From: JBALVT01 sp036960305
GTDB taxonomy: Bacteria; Pseudomonadota; Gammaproteobacteria; Pseudomonadales; Halieaceae
NCBI GenBank assembly: GCA_036960305.1
Contig: JBALWA010000018.1
Coordinates: forward strand, 1 to 64,000
DNA length: 64,000 nucleotides
Direction: 5' to 3'
Position numbers and translations under genes: made by a program
Part shown: positions 44,985 through 54,900 of the stretch, one piece after another
How positions within the stretch are numbered: the first letter of the stretch is position 1
How the letters are laid out: every line of letters begins with the position of its first letter
The notes under the pieces: generated by a model
Told to the model about the DNA's origin: nothing
What the model saw: the letters and a program-made list of their open reading frames with translations, nothing else
Database searches by the model: none

Positions 44985-45158
44985 AGAATCCTTTACAAAG
45001 CAGTGACTTGTATTAAAGTGGATAGAATATAGGTTACATCAGATTGGTAATTATATGCTTTTTTTATCTTTTGATTGAAATGTGTCTATTTATATCTAAC
45101 AATTAAAGTATCGGTGTATAAAAATATCCTAAGTTAGTGAAACTGATAGGAAAATAAA
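44985..45158. promoter_or_regulatory. AT-rich divergent control region of mrcA and pilMNOPQ
   Basis: A 174-base intergenic region much richer in A/T than its surroundings. For mrcA (minus strand) a TATAAT box lies at 45055–45050 with weak TTTCAA-like -35 sequence upstream. For pilM a TATAAA (45117–45122) lies 37 bases ahead. Runs of T and A around 45060–45075 could act as UP elements or a curved DNA site. Confidence 0.4.
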
Positions 45159-46223
45159 TTGCTCGGTATACTAGGGAAGAAAAAAGCAACACCAGTTCTG
45201 GGGCTGGACATTAGTTCAACGACGGTGAAGCTACTGGAGTTAAGCTATACAGGGGACAAGTATCGCGTTGAAAGTTACGCGGTAAGTTCGCTGCCGGTGG
45301 ACGCTGTCATTGAGAAAAACGTCAACGATGTGGATGGCGTGGCGAATGCTATTCGCAGCGTAATCGCTCAATCCAGAACTAAACTCAAAACAGTCGCGGC
45401 TGCAGTCGCGGGCTCATCGGTCATTACCAAAATGATCGATATGCCTGCGGGGTTGGGCGAGGATGATATGGAGACTCAGCTCACGCTGGAGGCCGACCAA
45501 TACATCCCCTACCCGCTGGAAGAAGTAGCGATAGATTTCGAAATTCAAGGGGTGTCACCGGAGCGGGACAATCAGGTGGAAGTCCTGCTTGCTGCTTGTA
45601 GGCGAGAGACTATCGATGCTCGAGTCGAAGCAGTCGAAGGCGCTGAATTAAGCCCAAAGATTATGGATGTAGAGGCTTACGCGATGGAGCGGGCCTTTAC
45701 CTTAATCCAGGATCAGCTGGAGATGGAGACTGAAAATACAGTCGCAGTAGTGGATATCGGCGCGACCATGACGACCCTGAGTGTGCTCACCAACGGGCAG
45801 ACAATTTATACCCGCGAGCAGCTATTTGGTGGCAAACAGCTTACCGACGAAATTATGCGTCGCTATGGTTTACCGCTTGAGGAGGCTGGCCTGGCCAAGA
45901 AGCAGGGCGGCTTGCCTGATGACTACGAGCCCGAAGTGCTTGAGCCCTTTAAAGATGCGGTGGTACAGCAGGTAGCACGTTCCCTGCAGTTTTTCTTCTC
46001 TTCAAGTCAGTACAACGATGTCGATTACATTATTCTGGCTGGCGGGGTCGCTTCTATGGAGGGGCTTGAGGAGCTGGTACAGGAAAAGCTGGGTACACCC
46101 ACGGCAGTAGCAAACCCCTTCGCCTCCATGGCAATCTCATCCAAGGTCAACGCAGTTGCGCTTAGCAGCGATGCGCCGGCGATGATGATAGCCTGTGGCC
46201 TGGCCTTACGGAGCTTCGACTAA
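45159..46223 (+). CDS. pilM: Type IV pilus assembly protein PilM
   Basis: Actin-like cytoplasmic ATPase-fold protein of the type IV pilus alignment subcomplex; binds the N-terminus of PilN. 354 aa. Sequence begins LGKKKATPVLGLDISSTTVKLLELS, a phosphate-1-like motif, with further actin-type motifs (VVDIGATMTTLSV; LAGGVASMEGL). Start codon TTG with AGGA seven bases upstream. It overlaps pilN by one base (TAATG). First gene of pilMNOPQ. Confidence 0.94.
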   Translation: MLGILGKKKATPVLGLDISSTTVKLLELSYTGDKYRVESYAVSSLPVDAVIEKNVNDVDGVANAIRSVIAQSRTKLKTVAAAVAGSSVITKMIDMPAGLGEDDMETQLTLEADQYIPYPLEEVAIDFEIQGVSPERDNQVEVLLAACRRETIDARVEAVEGAELSPKIMDVEAYAMERAFTLIQDQLEMETENTVAVVDIGATMTTLSVLTNGQTIYTREQLFGGKQLTDEIMRRYGLPLEEAGLAKKQGGLPDDYEPEVLEPFKDAVVQQVARSLQFFFSSSQYNDVDYIILAGGVASMEGLEELVQEKLGTPTAVANPFASMAISSKVNAVALSSDAPAMMIACGLALRSFD

Positions 46224-46789
46224 TGGCACAGATCAATTTACTGCCATGGCGGGACGAGCGTCGTCAGGAGCAGAAGAAAGAATTCCTGGCGATCGTGGGT
46301 TTCGTGCTGGCGCTGGCTGTCGCACTGGTCCTTTTGGGCGACCGGGTCGTGACTGGCCAGATTGAGAATCAAAAAGCACGTAACCAGCATCTTACCGAGC
46401 AAATAGCCATACTGGACAAGCAGGTGGCAGAGATTCGGGACTTGCAGCGAAAGCGGAACCAGTTGCTGGATCGAATGCGGGTTATTCAGGAGTTACAGGG
46501 CAACAGGCCCATCATCGTGCGCATTCTGGATCAGTTGGTTCGCACGGTGCCTGACGGGGTGTTTTACAAAACTCTAAATACGAAGGGCAAAAACATCGGT
46601 ATCAATGGTATTGCTGAGTCGAATAATCGGGTATCAAGTTTGATGCGTCGATTGGATGCCTCTGACTGGTTGGCTGACCCCAACCTGGACAAAGTGAGTG
46701 CCGCCACGGCATATGGCGATCAGGCCACTTCTTTCAATCTTACCGTAAAAGTAGAGCTGCCCACTTCGGGTACCCCAGAGGGAGGCTAA
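46223..46789 (+). CDS. pilN: Type IV pilus assembly protein PilN
   Basis: 188-aa bitopic inner-membrane protein. The N-terminal cytoplasmic peptide INLLPWRDERR is the known PilM-binding motif; one transmembrane helix (about 24–43) and a periplasmic coiled-coil plus ferredoxin-like domain follow. It pairs with PilO. The start overlaps the pilM stop (TAATG), and pilO begins three bases after the stop. Confidence 0.94.
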   Translation: MAQINLLPWRDERRQEQKKEFLAIVGFVLALAVALVLLGDRVVTGQIENQKARNQHLTEQIAILDKQVAEIRDLQRKRNQLLDRMRVIQELQGNRPIIVRILDQLVRTVPDGVFYKTLNTKGKNIGINGIAESNNRVSSLMRRLDASDWLADPNLDKVSAATAYGDQATSFNLTVKVELPTSGTPEGG

Positions 46790-46792
46790 GCG

Positions 46793-47413
46793 ATGGCATT
46801 TGAAAATACAATGCGGGGCCTGAGTGAGTTCGATATTAACGATCTCGACCTGGATAACGTGGGTTCGTGGCCGCCGATTATAAAGATCATCATCTGGTTG
46901 CTGCTGATCGCCGCAGTGTTGGCTGGTGGATATTTTTATCACATCAAGGACCTGCAGGCTGAATTGGTTGTTGTTCAGGCCGAAGAAGAGCGCCTTAAGA
47001 AGGATTTCGAGAAAAAGGCCTTCCAGGCCGCGAATCTGGACGCCTATAAGCGGCAAATGCTGGAGATGGAGGAGTCGTTTGGTGCGCTGGTAAGCCAGCT
47101 ACCCAGTGACACGGAAGTGCCTGGTCTGCTGGAGGATATTACCAACAAGGGTTTGCTCAACGGCCTCGAAATCCAGACGATTGACCTGCTGGCGGAGCAG
47201 AGCAAGGAGTTCTATATAGAGCTGCCTATCTCAATTGTGGCAACGGGCACCTACCACGATCTGGGGGCTTTTATTAGCGGCATGGCTGCGTTGCCCAGGA
47301 TCGTGACGCTGCATGATTTCAGTATTGGTGCTAGTACAGAGGGGTCGGGCTTGCTTAATATGCGCCTGGTGGCCAAAACTTACCGCTATAAAGACGAAGA
47401 GGCAGAGATATGA
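46793..47413 (+). CDS. pilO: Type IV pilus assembly protein PilO
   Basis: 206-aa bitopic protein with a short cytoplasmic N-terminus (FDINDLDLDNVGSWPPIIK), one transmembrane helix (about 29–50), a coiled coil (about 55–90) and a periplasmic ferredoxin-like domain. It heterodimerises with PilN and binds PilP. Its stop overlaps the pilP start (ATGA). Confidence 0.93.
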   Translation: MAFENTMRGLSEFDINDLDLDNVGSWPPIIKIIIWLLLIAAVLAGGYFYHIKDLQAELVVVQAEEERLKKDFEKKAFQAANLDAYKRQMLEMEESFGALVSQLPSDTEVPGLLEDITNKGLLNGLEIQTIDLLAEQSKEFYIELPISIVATGTYHDLGAFISGMAALPRIVTLHDFSIGASTEGSGLLNMRLVAKTYRYKDEEAEI

Positions 47414-47943
47414 ACAGTCCTTTTCGCAATGTCTGCGCGGTAGTCGCTCTGGGCTTTAGCCTCACGGGCTGCGGTGGCGGTGACTTTTCCGACCTGGATG
47501 CGTTTATGGCGGATAAGAGAGCCCGTCCGGGGGGGATTATTGCTCCCATTCCAACATTTAAGGCTTACGAGGCTTTTGCCTATGGTGCAACGGCGATGCG
47601 TAGCCCCTTTGATCGACCCATAGAAGTCAGGGAGATCACTCAACTGCAGGCGATAAGCGCTATCAAGCCGGACGAGACTAGGGCCAAGGAGTTTTTGGAA
47701 CAATACACCTTCGATTCATTGCGAATGGTCGGCGGGTTGTCGCGAGCTGGCGTGGATTGGGTTTTAATTCGCGATCCTGACGGTGGCATTCACCGGGTAA
47801 CCATGGGGCACTTCATGGGCCGTAGCCACGGCAAAATTGTAGAAATGACGGAAACTTATGTTGCTGTTGTAGAAATCGTCACTGATGGCACTGAAAACGG
47901 ATGGGTTGAACGCCCGCGCACCATAAAACTGGACGGCGTATAA
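47410..47943 (+). CDS. pilP: Type IV pilus lipoprotein PilP
   Basis: 177-aa inner-membrane lipoprotein that links PilNO to the secretin PilQ. The signal peptide ends in the lipobox LTGC (Cys at about residue 21), followed by a flexible linker and the HR-type beta-sandwich domain (about 95–177) with VGGLSRAGVDWVLIRDPDGGIHRV. Coupled to pilO by ATGA. Confidence 0.93.
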   Translation: MNSPFRNVCAVVALGFSLTGCGGGDFSDLDAFMADKRARPGGIIAPIPTFKAYEAFAYGATAMRSPFDRPIEVREITQLQAISAIKPDETRAKEFLEQYTFDSLRMVGGLSRAGVDWVLIRDPDGGIHRVTMGHFMGRSHGKIVEMTETYVAVVEIVTDGTENGWVERPRTIKLDGV

Positions 47944-47966
47944 GTCAAGATTATGGGTGAACTGTC

Positions 47967-50129
47967 ATGTGCATAATAAAATTGAATTTGGGGACTGGGG
48001 CCGTGAATAGACAAAAACAGGATAGAGGGCAGAGGCTGGGACGCCACATGGGATTGGGGCTGGTGTTGGCATTGTTTGCCGGCACCCTGCAGGCCGCACC
48101 CAGCGTTACTGATATTGAATTCAGTTCCCGCCCGGGCAGCAAATTCGAAATACGTCTGGACTTTGATGAGACTCCACCTGACATCAAAGCCTACACGATC
48201 GAAAAGCCAGCGAGGCTGGCAATCGACTTCCCCGATACCAAAAGTAAATTGGATAGCAAGCGCTATTCATTGCCCTATGGCAATGCGACTGGCGTGGTTG
48301 TACTTGAGTCGGGTGACCGCACTCGATTGGTCGTCAATCTCGTCAAAATGGTGCCCTATGAGACCCGGGTTGAGGGCAATAGCCTGTATGTAGTGGTAGG
48401 TCAGGGCGGCAGTGATGATTATGTTAAGCAAATTGCCGACCCCAATCGACTGGCTACGGAGATCGTTCCGGTAACAGAGGTTATTTCAGAAATATCGGAC
48501 CTTCAGTTTCAGCGCACAGGAGACGGCGAAGGTCGTTTGATGCTGGACCTCACCGACCCCTCTGTCGATGTCAATGTCTTCAGTGAAGGCGAAGATATTA
48601 AAGTGCAATTTATCGATACCACCGTTCCAGAACGCTTGATGCGACGTTACGATGTGACGGATTTTGCCACACCGGTTAACAGTATTGACGTATCGACCAC
48701 GGAGCGTGGAGCGACCTTGACACTTAGGGCCACCGGCGATTTTGACTACCTCGCCTATCAGACCGATGGCAAGTATGTGCTCAGTGTTAAGCCTCTTTCA
48801 AAGCGCGAAATAGAAAGGCGTAAAGACGAGTTTGCCTACGTCGGTGACCGTATGTCCCTCAATTTTCAGGATATCGAAGTCAGGGCCGTACTGCAGTTGA
48901 TTGCTGATTTCACGGAGCTGAACCTGGTTGCCAGCGACACAGTGTCGGGGCGTATTACACTGCGTCTTCAGAATGTCCCATGGGACCAGGCGCTGGAACT
49001 GGTACTGAAAACCAAAGGCCTGGACAAGCGCCAGAATGGCAATGTCCTTATGGTGGCTCCTGCCGCTGAGATAGCCGAGCGTGAACGGCAACAAATTGAA
49101 GCCAACCGGTCCATCGCGGAGTTGGCACCGCTGCAGTCGGAGTTCATCCGTATTCGTTATGCCTCCGCTGCTGACGTGGTGACGTTGTTTAACGCCGGCT
49201 CGGAAGATGGCGGCAGCTTAATCTCTGCGCGCGGCTCTGTGGTTGTTGACCCGCGTACCAACTCCCTGATTTTGACCGAGACGGCGACCAAAATTGTTGA
49301 AATTCGCGAATTAATCGAACTGGTTGATATCCCGATTCGCCAGGTAATGATTGAGGCGAGAATTGTCATCGCACAGTCGGATCTGCAAAAAGAGCTGGGT
49401 ATTGAGTGGGGCGGTGGTTATCTGGATCCGGATAAGAATGGCAATATTCTGTCCGTGTCGGGAGACACCGAGAACGTTATTGGCCTGAACAACTCTGTTA
49501 TCAATGGTGGCCAACCCTCGCTGAATTATCCGGGTGCTCTGTTGGTTGACCTGGGCGCGGCTTCAGCCACCAGTGGTTTCGCTGTAGGCTTTACCAGTAA
49601 CGATCTGTACCTGACAGCCGAGCTGTCGGCACTGGAGGCGGCAGGTGACGGAGAAGTGGTCTCGCAGCCCAAGGTTATTACCGGTGATAAGCAGCAAGCG
49701 ACGATAAAGTCTGGTACTGAGGTCCCCTATCAGGAATCCTCCGCCAGTGGTGAGACGACGACCTCGTTTAAAGAGGCGGTATTGAAGTTGGATGTCACAC
49801 CGAACATCACACCGGATGACAGAATTTTGCTCGACCTGGTCATTAATCAGGACTCCGTAGGAGACCTGGTTCCCAGTGGCCAGGGTGGCGTGATTCCATC
49901 CATTGATACCACTGAACTCACTACACAGGTACTGGTGGGTAACGGCGAAACCGTGGTACTGGGCGGGGTGTTCAAGACGGAAGATATCGAACGCATCAGC
50001 AAGGTTCCCTACCTGGGCGACATTCCCTACATAGGCGCGTTTTTCAGGAACCAGACGAACACCAACACCAAGACCGAAACGCTGATCTTTATTACCCCGC
50101 GGATTTTGGCTGACACGCTGCTCGACTAG
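47967..50129 (+). CDS. pilQ: Type IV pilus secretin PilQ
   Basis: Outer-membrane secretin through which the pilus passes. About 720 aa: signal peptide, two AMIN peptidoglycan-binding domains (about 40–250), STN/N0 domain (about 290–345), N1 domain, and the C-terminal secretin barrel (about 480–720, containing VPYLGDIPYIGAFFRNQ). Two starts are possible: ATG at 47967, with GGGTGA upstream, and GTG at 48003, with GGGGA eight bases upstream. The second gives a more typical signal peptide. Ends the pil operon; aroK follows after 16 bases. Confidence 0.94.
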   Translation: MCIIKLNLGTGAVNRQKQDRGQRLGRHMGLGLVLALFAGTLQAAPSVTDIEFSSRPGSKFEIRLDFDETPPDIKAYTIEKPARLAIDFPDTKSKLDSKRYSLPYGNATGVVVLESGDRTRLVVNLVKMVPYETRVEGNSLYVVVGQGGSDDYVKQIADPNRLATEIVPVTEVISEISDLQFQRTGDGEGRLMLDLTDPSVDVNVFSEGEDIKVQFIDTTVPERLMRRYDVTDFATPVNSIDVSTTERGATLTLRATGDFDYLAYQTDGKYVLSVKPLSKREIERRKDEFAYVGDRMSLNFQDIEVRAVLQLIADFTELNLVASDTVSGRITLRLQNVPWDQALELVLKTKGLDKRQNGNVLMVAPAAEIAERERQQIEANRSIAELAPLQSEFIRIRYASAADVVTLFNAGSEDGGSLISARGSVVVDPRTNSLILTETATKIVEIRELIELVDIPIRQVMIEARIVIAQSDLQKELGIEWGGGYLDPDKNGNILSVSGDTENVIGLNNSVINGGQPSLNYPGALLVDLGAASATSGFAVGFTSNDLYLTAELSALEAAGDGEVVSQPKVITGDKQQATIKSGTEVPYQESSASGETTTSFKEAVLKLDVTPNITPDDRILLDLVINQDSVGDLVPSGQGGVIPSIDTTELTTQVLVGNGETVVLGGVFKTEDIERISKVPYLGDIPYIGAFFRNQTNTNTKTETLIFITPRILADTLLD

Positions 50130-50145
50130 GAGTTGCAAGCCACTC

Positions 50146-50658
50146 ATGCCCAACCTGCACAGAGTTTTTCTTGTCGGCCCCATGGGGGCCGGCAAAACGA
50201 CCATTGGCAAATACCTGGCGCAGCAGCTTAACCTCCAGTTCGCCGATACGGATACTGAGATCGAAGCGCGCACCGGAGCAGATATCCCCTGGATTTTTGA
50301 CGTCGAAGGCGAACAGGGCTTTCGCGACCGGGAGCAGCTGGCCGTTGAGGAAATGACGCTTTGGGACAATGTCTTGCTGGCAACCGGTGGCGGCGTCGTA
50401 ATGCGCCCAGAAAACCGGCGAGCGTTGGCGGCACGCGGCTTTGTTATCTACCTTCACGCGACAGTTGATGAGCAGGTTCGCCGTACCCATCGCGACAGGC
50501 GCCGACCCCTGCTTCAGTCAGGGGATCCCGAACAAGTGCTTCGTGACCTCATGGCTGTACGCGATCCCTTCTATCGTGAAATCGCTGACCATGTCATCGA
50601 CACGGATGGCTGCAGCCCGCGCACGGTCGCCCAGAAACTGGTAAAGGAGCTGACTTAG
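50146..50658 (+). CDS. aroK: Shikimate kinase
   Basis: Phosphorylates shikimate, step five of aromatic amino-acid synthesis. The 170-aa P-loop kinase carries Walker A GPMGAGKTTIGK, the substrate-binding residues in FADTDTEIE and FRDRE, and GGGVV. It follows pilQ by 16 bases and precedes aroB; this pilQ-aroK-aroB order is common in gammaproteobacteria. Confidence 0.96.
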   Translation: MPNLHRVFLVGPMGAGKTTIGKYLAQQLNLQFADTDTEIEARTGADIPWIFDVEGEQGFRDREQLAVEEMTLWDNVLLATGGGVVMRPENRRALAARGFVIYLHATVDEQVRRTHRDRRRPLLQSGDPEQVLRDLMAVRDPFYREIADHVIDTDGCSPRTVAQKLVKELT

Positions 50659-50737
50659 CCGGCTGCGCGGGGCTACAGACAAAGCGGCCGTTTTGGCGTT
50701 ATGATGTGCCCCCATTTTTTGATCTGAGGTTCCTGTT

Positions 50738-51820
50738 TTGTCCCTGCTGATGCATACCCTTCACGTCGACCTGGGCGAGCGAAGCTATCCCGTTTATATT
50801 GGTCGCGATCTATTCTCCGATAGCCAGCTGTTGGGGCAGCATATTAGCGGTTCGCAGGTTGTTCTTATCAGCAACGAGACCATAGCGCCCCTCTATATGG
50901 ACAGGGTGAAGGCTGCGCTTGGCGAACGTTCGCTGATCAGTGAGGTGATATTGCCCGATGGCGAGCAATATAAGTCATTGGATACCTTGTCTGCGGTCTT
51001 TGATCAGGTGATGACGGAGCGGCACAATCGTAGTACCACATTTGTTGCTATTGGCGGTGGTGTCGTGGGCGATATCACCGGCTTTGCCGCGGCCTGCTAC
51101 CAGCGTGGCGTGAATTTTGTCCAGGTTCCCACCACGCTACTTTCCCAGGTCGACTCCTCTGTGGGTGGTAAAACCGGCGTGAACCACCCGTTGGGCAAAA
51201 ATATGATCGGCGCCTTTTATCAGCCCCAGGCTGTGTTAATTGACATCAATACCCTGCAGACCCTGCCCGACCGGGAATTCGCAGCGGGCCTGGCCGAAGT
51301 GGTCAAATATGGCCTGATTTGCGATGCGGATTTCTATCAATGGCTGCAGCAAAATATAAAGCAGGTGCTGGCCAGAGAGGAGGCGGCGCTGGCTGAGGCG
51401 ATCGAACGAAGTTGTGCCTGTAAGGCGCAGGTCGTTGCGGCGGACGAGAGGGAGGGGGGCGTGCGAGCCATCCTTAATCTGGGCCACACCTTTGGCCACG
51501 CCATCGAAACAGCCCAGGGTTATGGTGTCTGGCTACATGGCGAGGCCGTCGCGGTAGGTATGTTGCTGGCTCTGCAGATGTCTGCAGCCAGAGGCTGGAT
51601 CGCCAAAGCCGACGTTACAGGCTTCAGCCAACTACTGCAGGCCATGAATTTGCCCACCGTGGCACCGGACAACATGTCCCCGCAGATTTTTCTCGATCTT
51701 ATGGGAAGGGACAAAAAGGTGATTGACGGTCGTTTGCGCCTCGTGCTCCTTTCGGCTATCGGTGAGGCTTGTGTCGTTGACGATGTAACGGAAGCCGAGT
51801 TGACAGCACTGCTCGGCTAA
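50738..51820 (+). CDS. aroB: 3-dehydroquinate synthase
   Basis: Converts DAHP to 3-dehydroquinate with NAD and a divalent metal. 360 aa; the GGGVVGDITGFAAACYQRGV motif and metal-binding residues (EVVKYGLICD..., and later NLGHTFGHAIE with H) are evident. The start is TTG at 50738 with GAGG nine bases upstream; the ATG at 50750 is too far from it. 79 bases follow aroK. No DamX-type gene lies between aroB and gltB, where I recall one in Pseudomonas. Confidence 0.95.
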   Translation: MSLLMHTLHVDLGERSYPVYIGRDLFSDSQLLGQHISGSQVVLISNETIAPLYMDRVKAALGERSLISEVILPDGEQYKSLDTLSAVFDQVMTERHNRSTTFVAIGGGVVGDITGFAAACYQRGVNFVQVPTTLLSQVDSSVGGKTGVNHPLGKNMIGAFYQPQAVLIDINTLQTLPDREFAAGLAEVVKYGLICDADFYQWLQQNIKQVLAREEAALAEAIERSCACKAQVVAADEREGGVRAILNLGHTFGHAIETAQGYGVWLHGEAVAVGMLLALQMSAARGWIAKADVTGFSQLLQAMNLPTVAPDNMSPQIFLDLMGRDKKVIDGRLRLVLLSAIGEACVVDDVTEAELTALLG

Positions 51821-51860
51821 CAGCTCCCCGGGGGATTGACACCTGGAAATTTTCCCAAAT

Positions 51861-51889
51861 TTGTCCACTGCGGTCCATCCGTGTAAAAT
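51861..51889 (+). promoter_or_regulatory. Sigma-70 promoter of gltBD
   Basis: TTGTCC (51861–51866), a 17-bp spacer and TAAAAT (51884–51889) lie about 90 bases upstream of gltB; the leader is long enough for regulation. Confidence 0.55.
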
Positions 51890-51977
51890 ACCTTCCCCGC
51901 TTTTGCCGGGGCACCGTCGAAGCGCCTGTTTGTTCGCTTTAACTTGTTGTTTTTATTGATTTTATTCTGGACTTACT

Positions 51978-54900
51978 ATGAGCGCAGGCCTGTATAGACC
52001 TGAAGAGTTCCGCGACAATTGCGGCTTCGGATTGATTGCCCACACCTCGGGTGACGCCAGTCACCGTTTGCTGCAGACGGCTATAGAATCCCTGACCTGT
52101 ATGACCCATCGTGGGGGCATTGCCGCCGATGGCAAGACCGGGGATGGCTGTGGCTTATTGATGCAAATGCCTGTGCAATTCATGCGGAACCTGGCCAATG
52201 AGAGTTTCGGTGTCGAACTGGCGGATAACTTTGGTGTCGGTCAAGTCTTCCTGAGCCGGGACAGTGACAAAGCTGCTGCGGGGCGCGAGGCGCTGGAAAC
52301 TGCGCTGTCTGAACAGAGTCTCGCGGTGCTGGGTTGGCGCACCGTGCCCACCGATAGCTCCGTCTGTGGCGATATTGCACTGGATACGCTGCCTGTTATC
52401 GAGCAGGTGTTTATCGATGCCAGCGGTATATCTGGCGAAGAACTGACCACCAAGCTCTTTGTCGCCAGGCGCCGTGCTGAGATTGCGACGGAGAATGACG
52501 AAGAATTCTATATCTGTAGTTTATCGGGGCGGGTCATTTCCTATAAAGGCCTGGTCATGCCGGTGGACTTACCGCTGTTTTACACTGATTTGGCCGACCC
52601 GCGCCTGGAAACAGCCATTTGCGTATTCCACCAGCGTTTTTCCACTAACACCATGCCGAAGTGGCCCCTGGCTCAGCCTTTTCGTCTGCTGGCCCACAAT
52701 GGTGAGATCAATACCATTGATGGCAATCGCAATTGGGCAGAGGCTCGTACGGCGAAATTCGAGACTGAAAAGCTACCTAACATCCGGGATATTGCGCCGC
52801 TGGTAAATCGCACGGGCTCAGATTCCTCCAGCTTGGACAATATGCTGGAGCTGTTGCTTACAGGGGGGGTGGATATGCCGCGTGCCCTGCGCATGCTGAT
52901 CCCCCCAGCCTGGCAAAATATCGAGTCAATTGACCCTGATCTCAAGGCGTTCTACGAGTACCACTCCATGCATATGGAGCCCTGGGATGGTCCGGCCGGC
53001 GTCGTATTGACCGACGGCCGCTACGCTGTCTGCCTGCTGGACCGGAATGGCCTGCGGCCTGCGCGCTGGGTAAAAACCAAGGACGGGTTTCTCACCGTTG
53101 CTTCGGAGATAGGTACCTATGCCTACAAACCAGAGGATGTCGTTGCCAAGGGTCGCGTTGGGCCAGGCCAAATCTTGGTCGTCGATACCCATACGGGTGA
53201 GTTGTTACACACTGCAGATATCGATAACCGTCTGAAGTCCCGGTTTCCCTATAAACAGTGGCTGCGAGAGAATTCACAGCGTATTGAAGGGACATTTGGT
53301 GGGGAAGAAACGCCGGGCATAGAGCCAGAAAAACTCGATGCTTACATGAAAATGTTCCAGGTCAGCTTTGAGGAGCGTGACCAGGTATTGAGGCCTTTGG
53401 CGGAATCCGGCAATGAGGCGGTCGGCTCTATGGGGGATGACACGCCCATGGCCGTGCTCTCTCGAAAAGAGCGTTCCCTCTACGATTATTTCAGGCAGAA
53501 ATTTGCCCAGGTGACCAATCCGCCGATTGACCCACTCCGGGAGACCATCGTGATGTCTCTTGAAACGGACCTGGGGAGAGAGAAAAATATATTTGAAGAG
53601 GGGCCGGCGCATGCTGACCGGGTTACTCTTACCTCGCCATTATTATCCCAGGCTAAATTCAACACCCTGCTACAGCTGCAGCGTCCCGGTTTCGTTATCA
53701 AGGATATCGACTGTTGCTATGATCCGGCCGAGAAGGACCTTAAGCAGGCTCTCTCTGAGTTAGTCGCTCATGCAGAGGAATCTGTGCGGAATGGCTCTAC
53801 CATCCTGATTTTGTCGGACCGCTCAATCGATAAAGCGCGCCTGCCTGTTCACAGCCTTTTGGCGACGGGGGCGGTTCACCATCGCCTGATTAAAAGTGGA
53901 CTGCGCTGCGACACCAATATTGTGGTGGAGTCCGCCAGTGCGCGGGACTCTCACCAGGTCGCCTGTCTGCTGGGTTTTGGTGCCACCGCTATTTATCCCT
54001 ATCTGGCATACAGCGTCCTGGAAGAATTAATTCGCAATGGTGAGATACTCGGCGAACCCAGTGGATCGTACAAAAATTATCGTAAAGGTATTAACAAGGG
54101 CCTGCTGAAAATCATGTCGAAAATGGGCATTTCAGCGGTGAGTTCTTACCGCGGAGCCCAGTTATTCGAAGCGGTAGGCCTGGCAAGCGAAGTTGTCGAC
54201 GAGTCTTTCTGCGGCGTCGCCTCGCGCATCCAGGGTGCCGGATTCGAAGAGTTGGAACTGGATCAAAAAGCGCTGGCGCAACGGGCCTGGTCTTATCGTA
54301 AAACCCTGGACCAGGGGGGGCTGCTCAAATATGTCCATGGTCAGGAGTATCACGCCTTCAATCCCGACGTGGTAACGACCTTGCAAGAGGCGGTCGCCAC
54401 GGGAGATTACACGGTATACAAGCGGTATGCCAAATTGGTTAATGAGCGGCCGGTAACCACGATCCGTGATTTGCTGGGCCCTGTGCTGGCAGAAAATGCG
54501 CTGCCCCTTGATGAGGTGGAGCCGGTAGAGAGTATCCTGCCCCGGTTTGATTCCGCCGGTATGTCCCTGGGGGCCTTGAGTCCGGAGGCACACCAGGCTT
54601 TGGCGGCCGCAATGAATCGCATGGGTGCCCGTTCCAACTCCGGTGAAGGCGGTGAAGATCCTGAGCGTTTTGGCACGGAGCGGATCTCGAAAATAAAGCA
54701 GATTGCCTCTGGTCGTTTCGGGGTTACTCCGCATTATCTGGTTAATGCGGAAGTGCTGCAGATAAAAGTGGCGCAGGGCGCGAAGCCGGGCGAGGGCGGA
54801 CAGCTCCCGGGCGGCAAGGTGAATGACCTGATTGCCAGGCTGCGTTTTTCCGTTCCCGGTGTGACACTCATATCGCCGCCGCCACACCATGATATTTACT

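Noticed and set aside
54162..54890. 242-codon open frame antisense to gltB
   Set aside because: Shadow of a well-supported gene.
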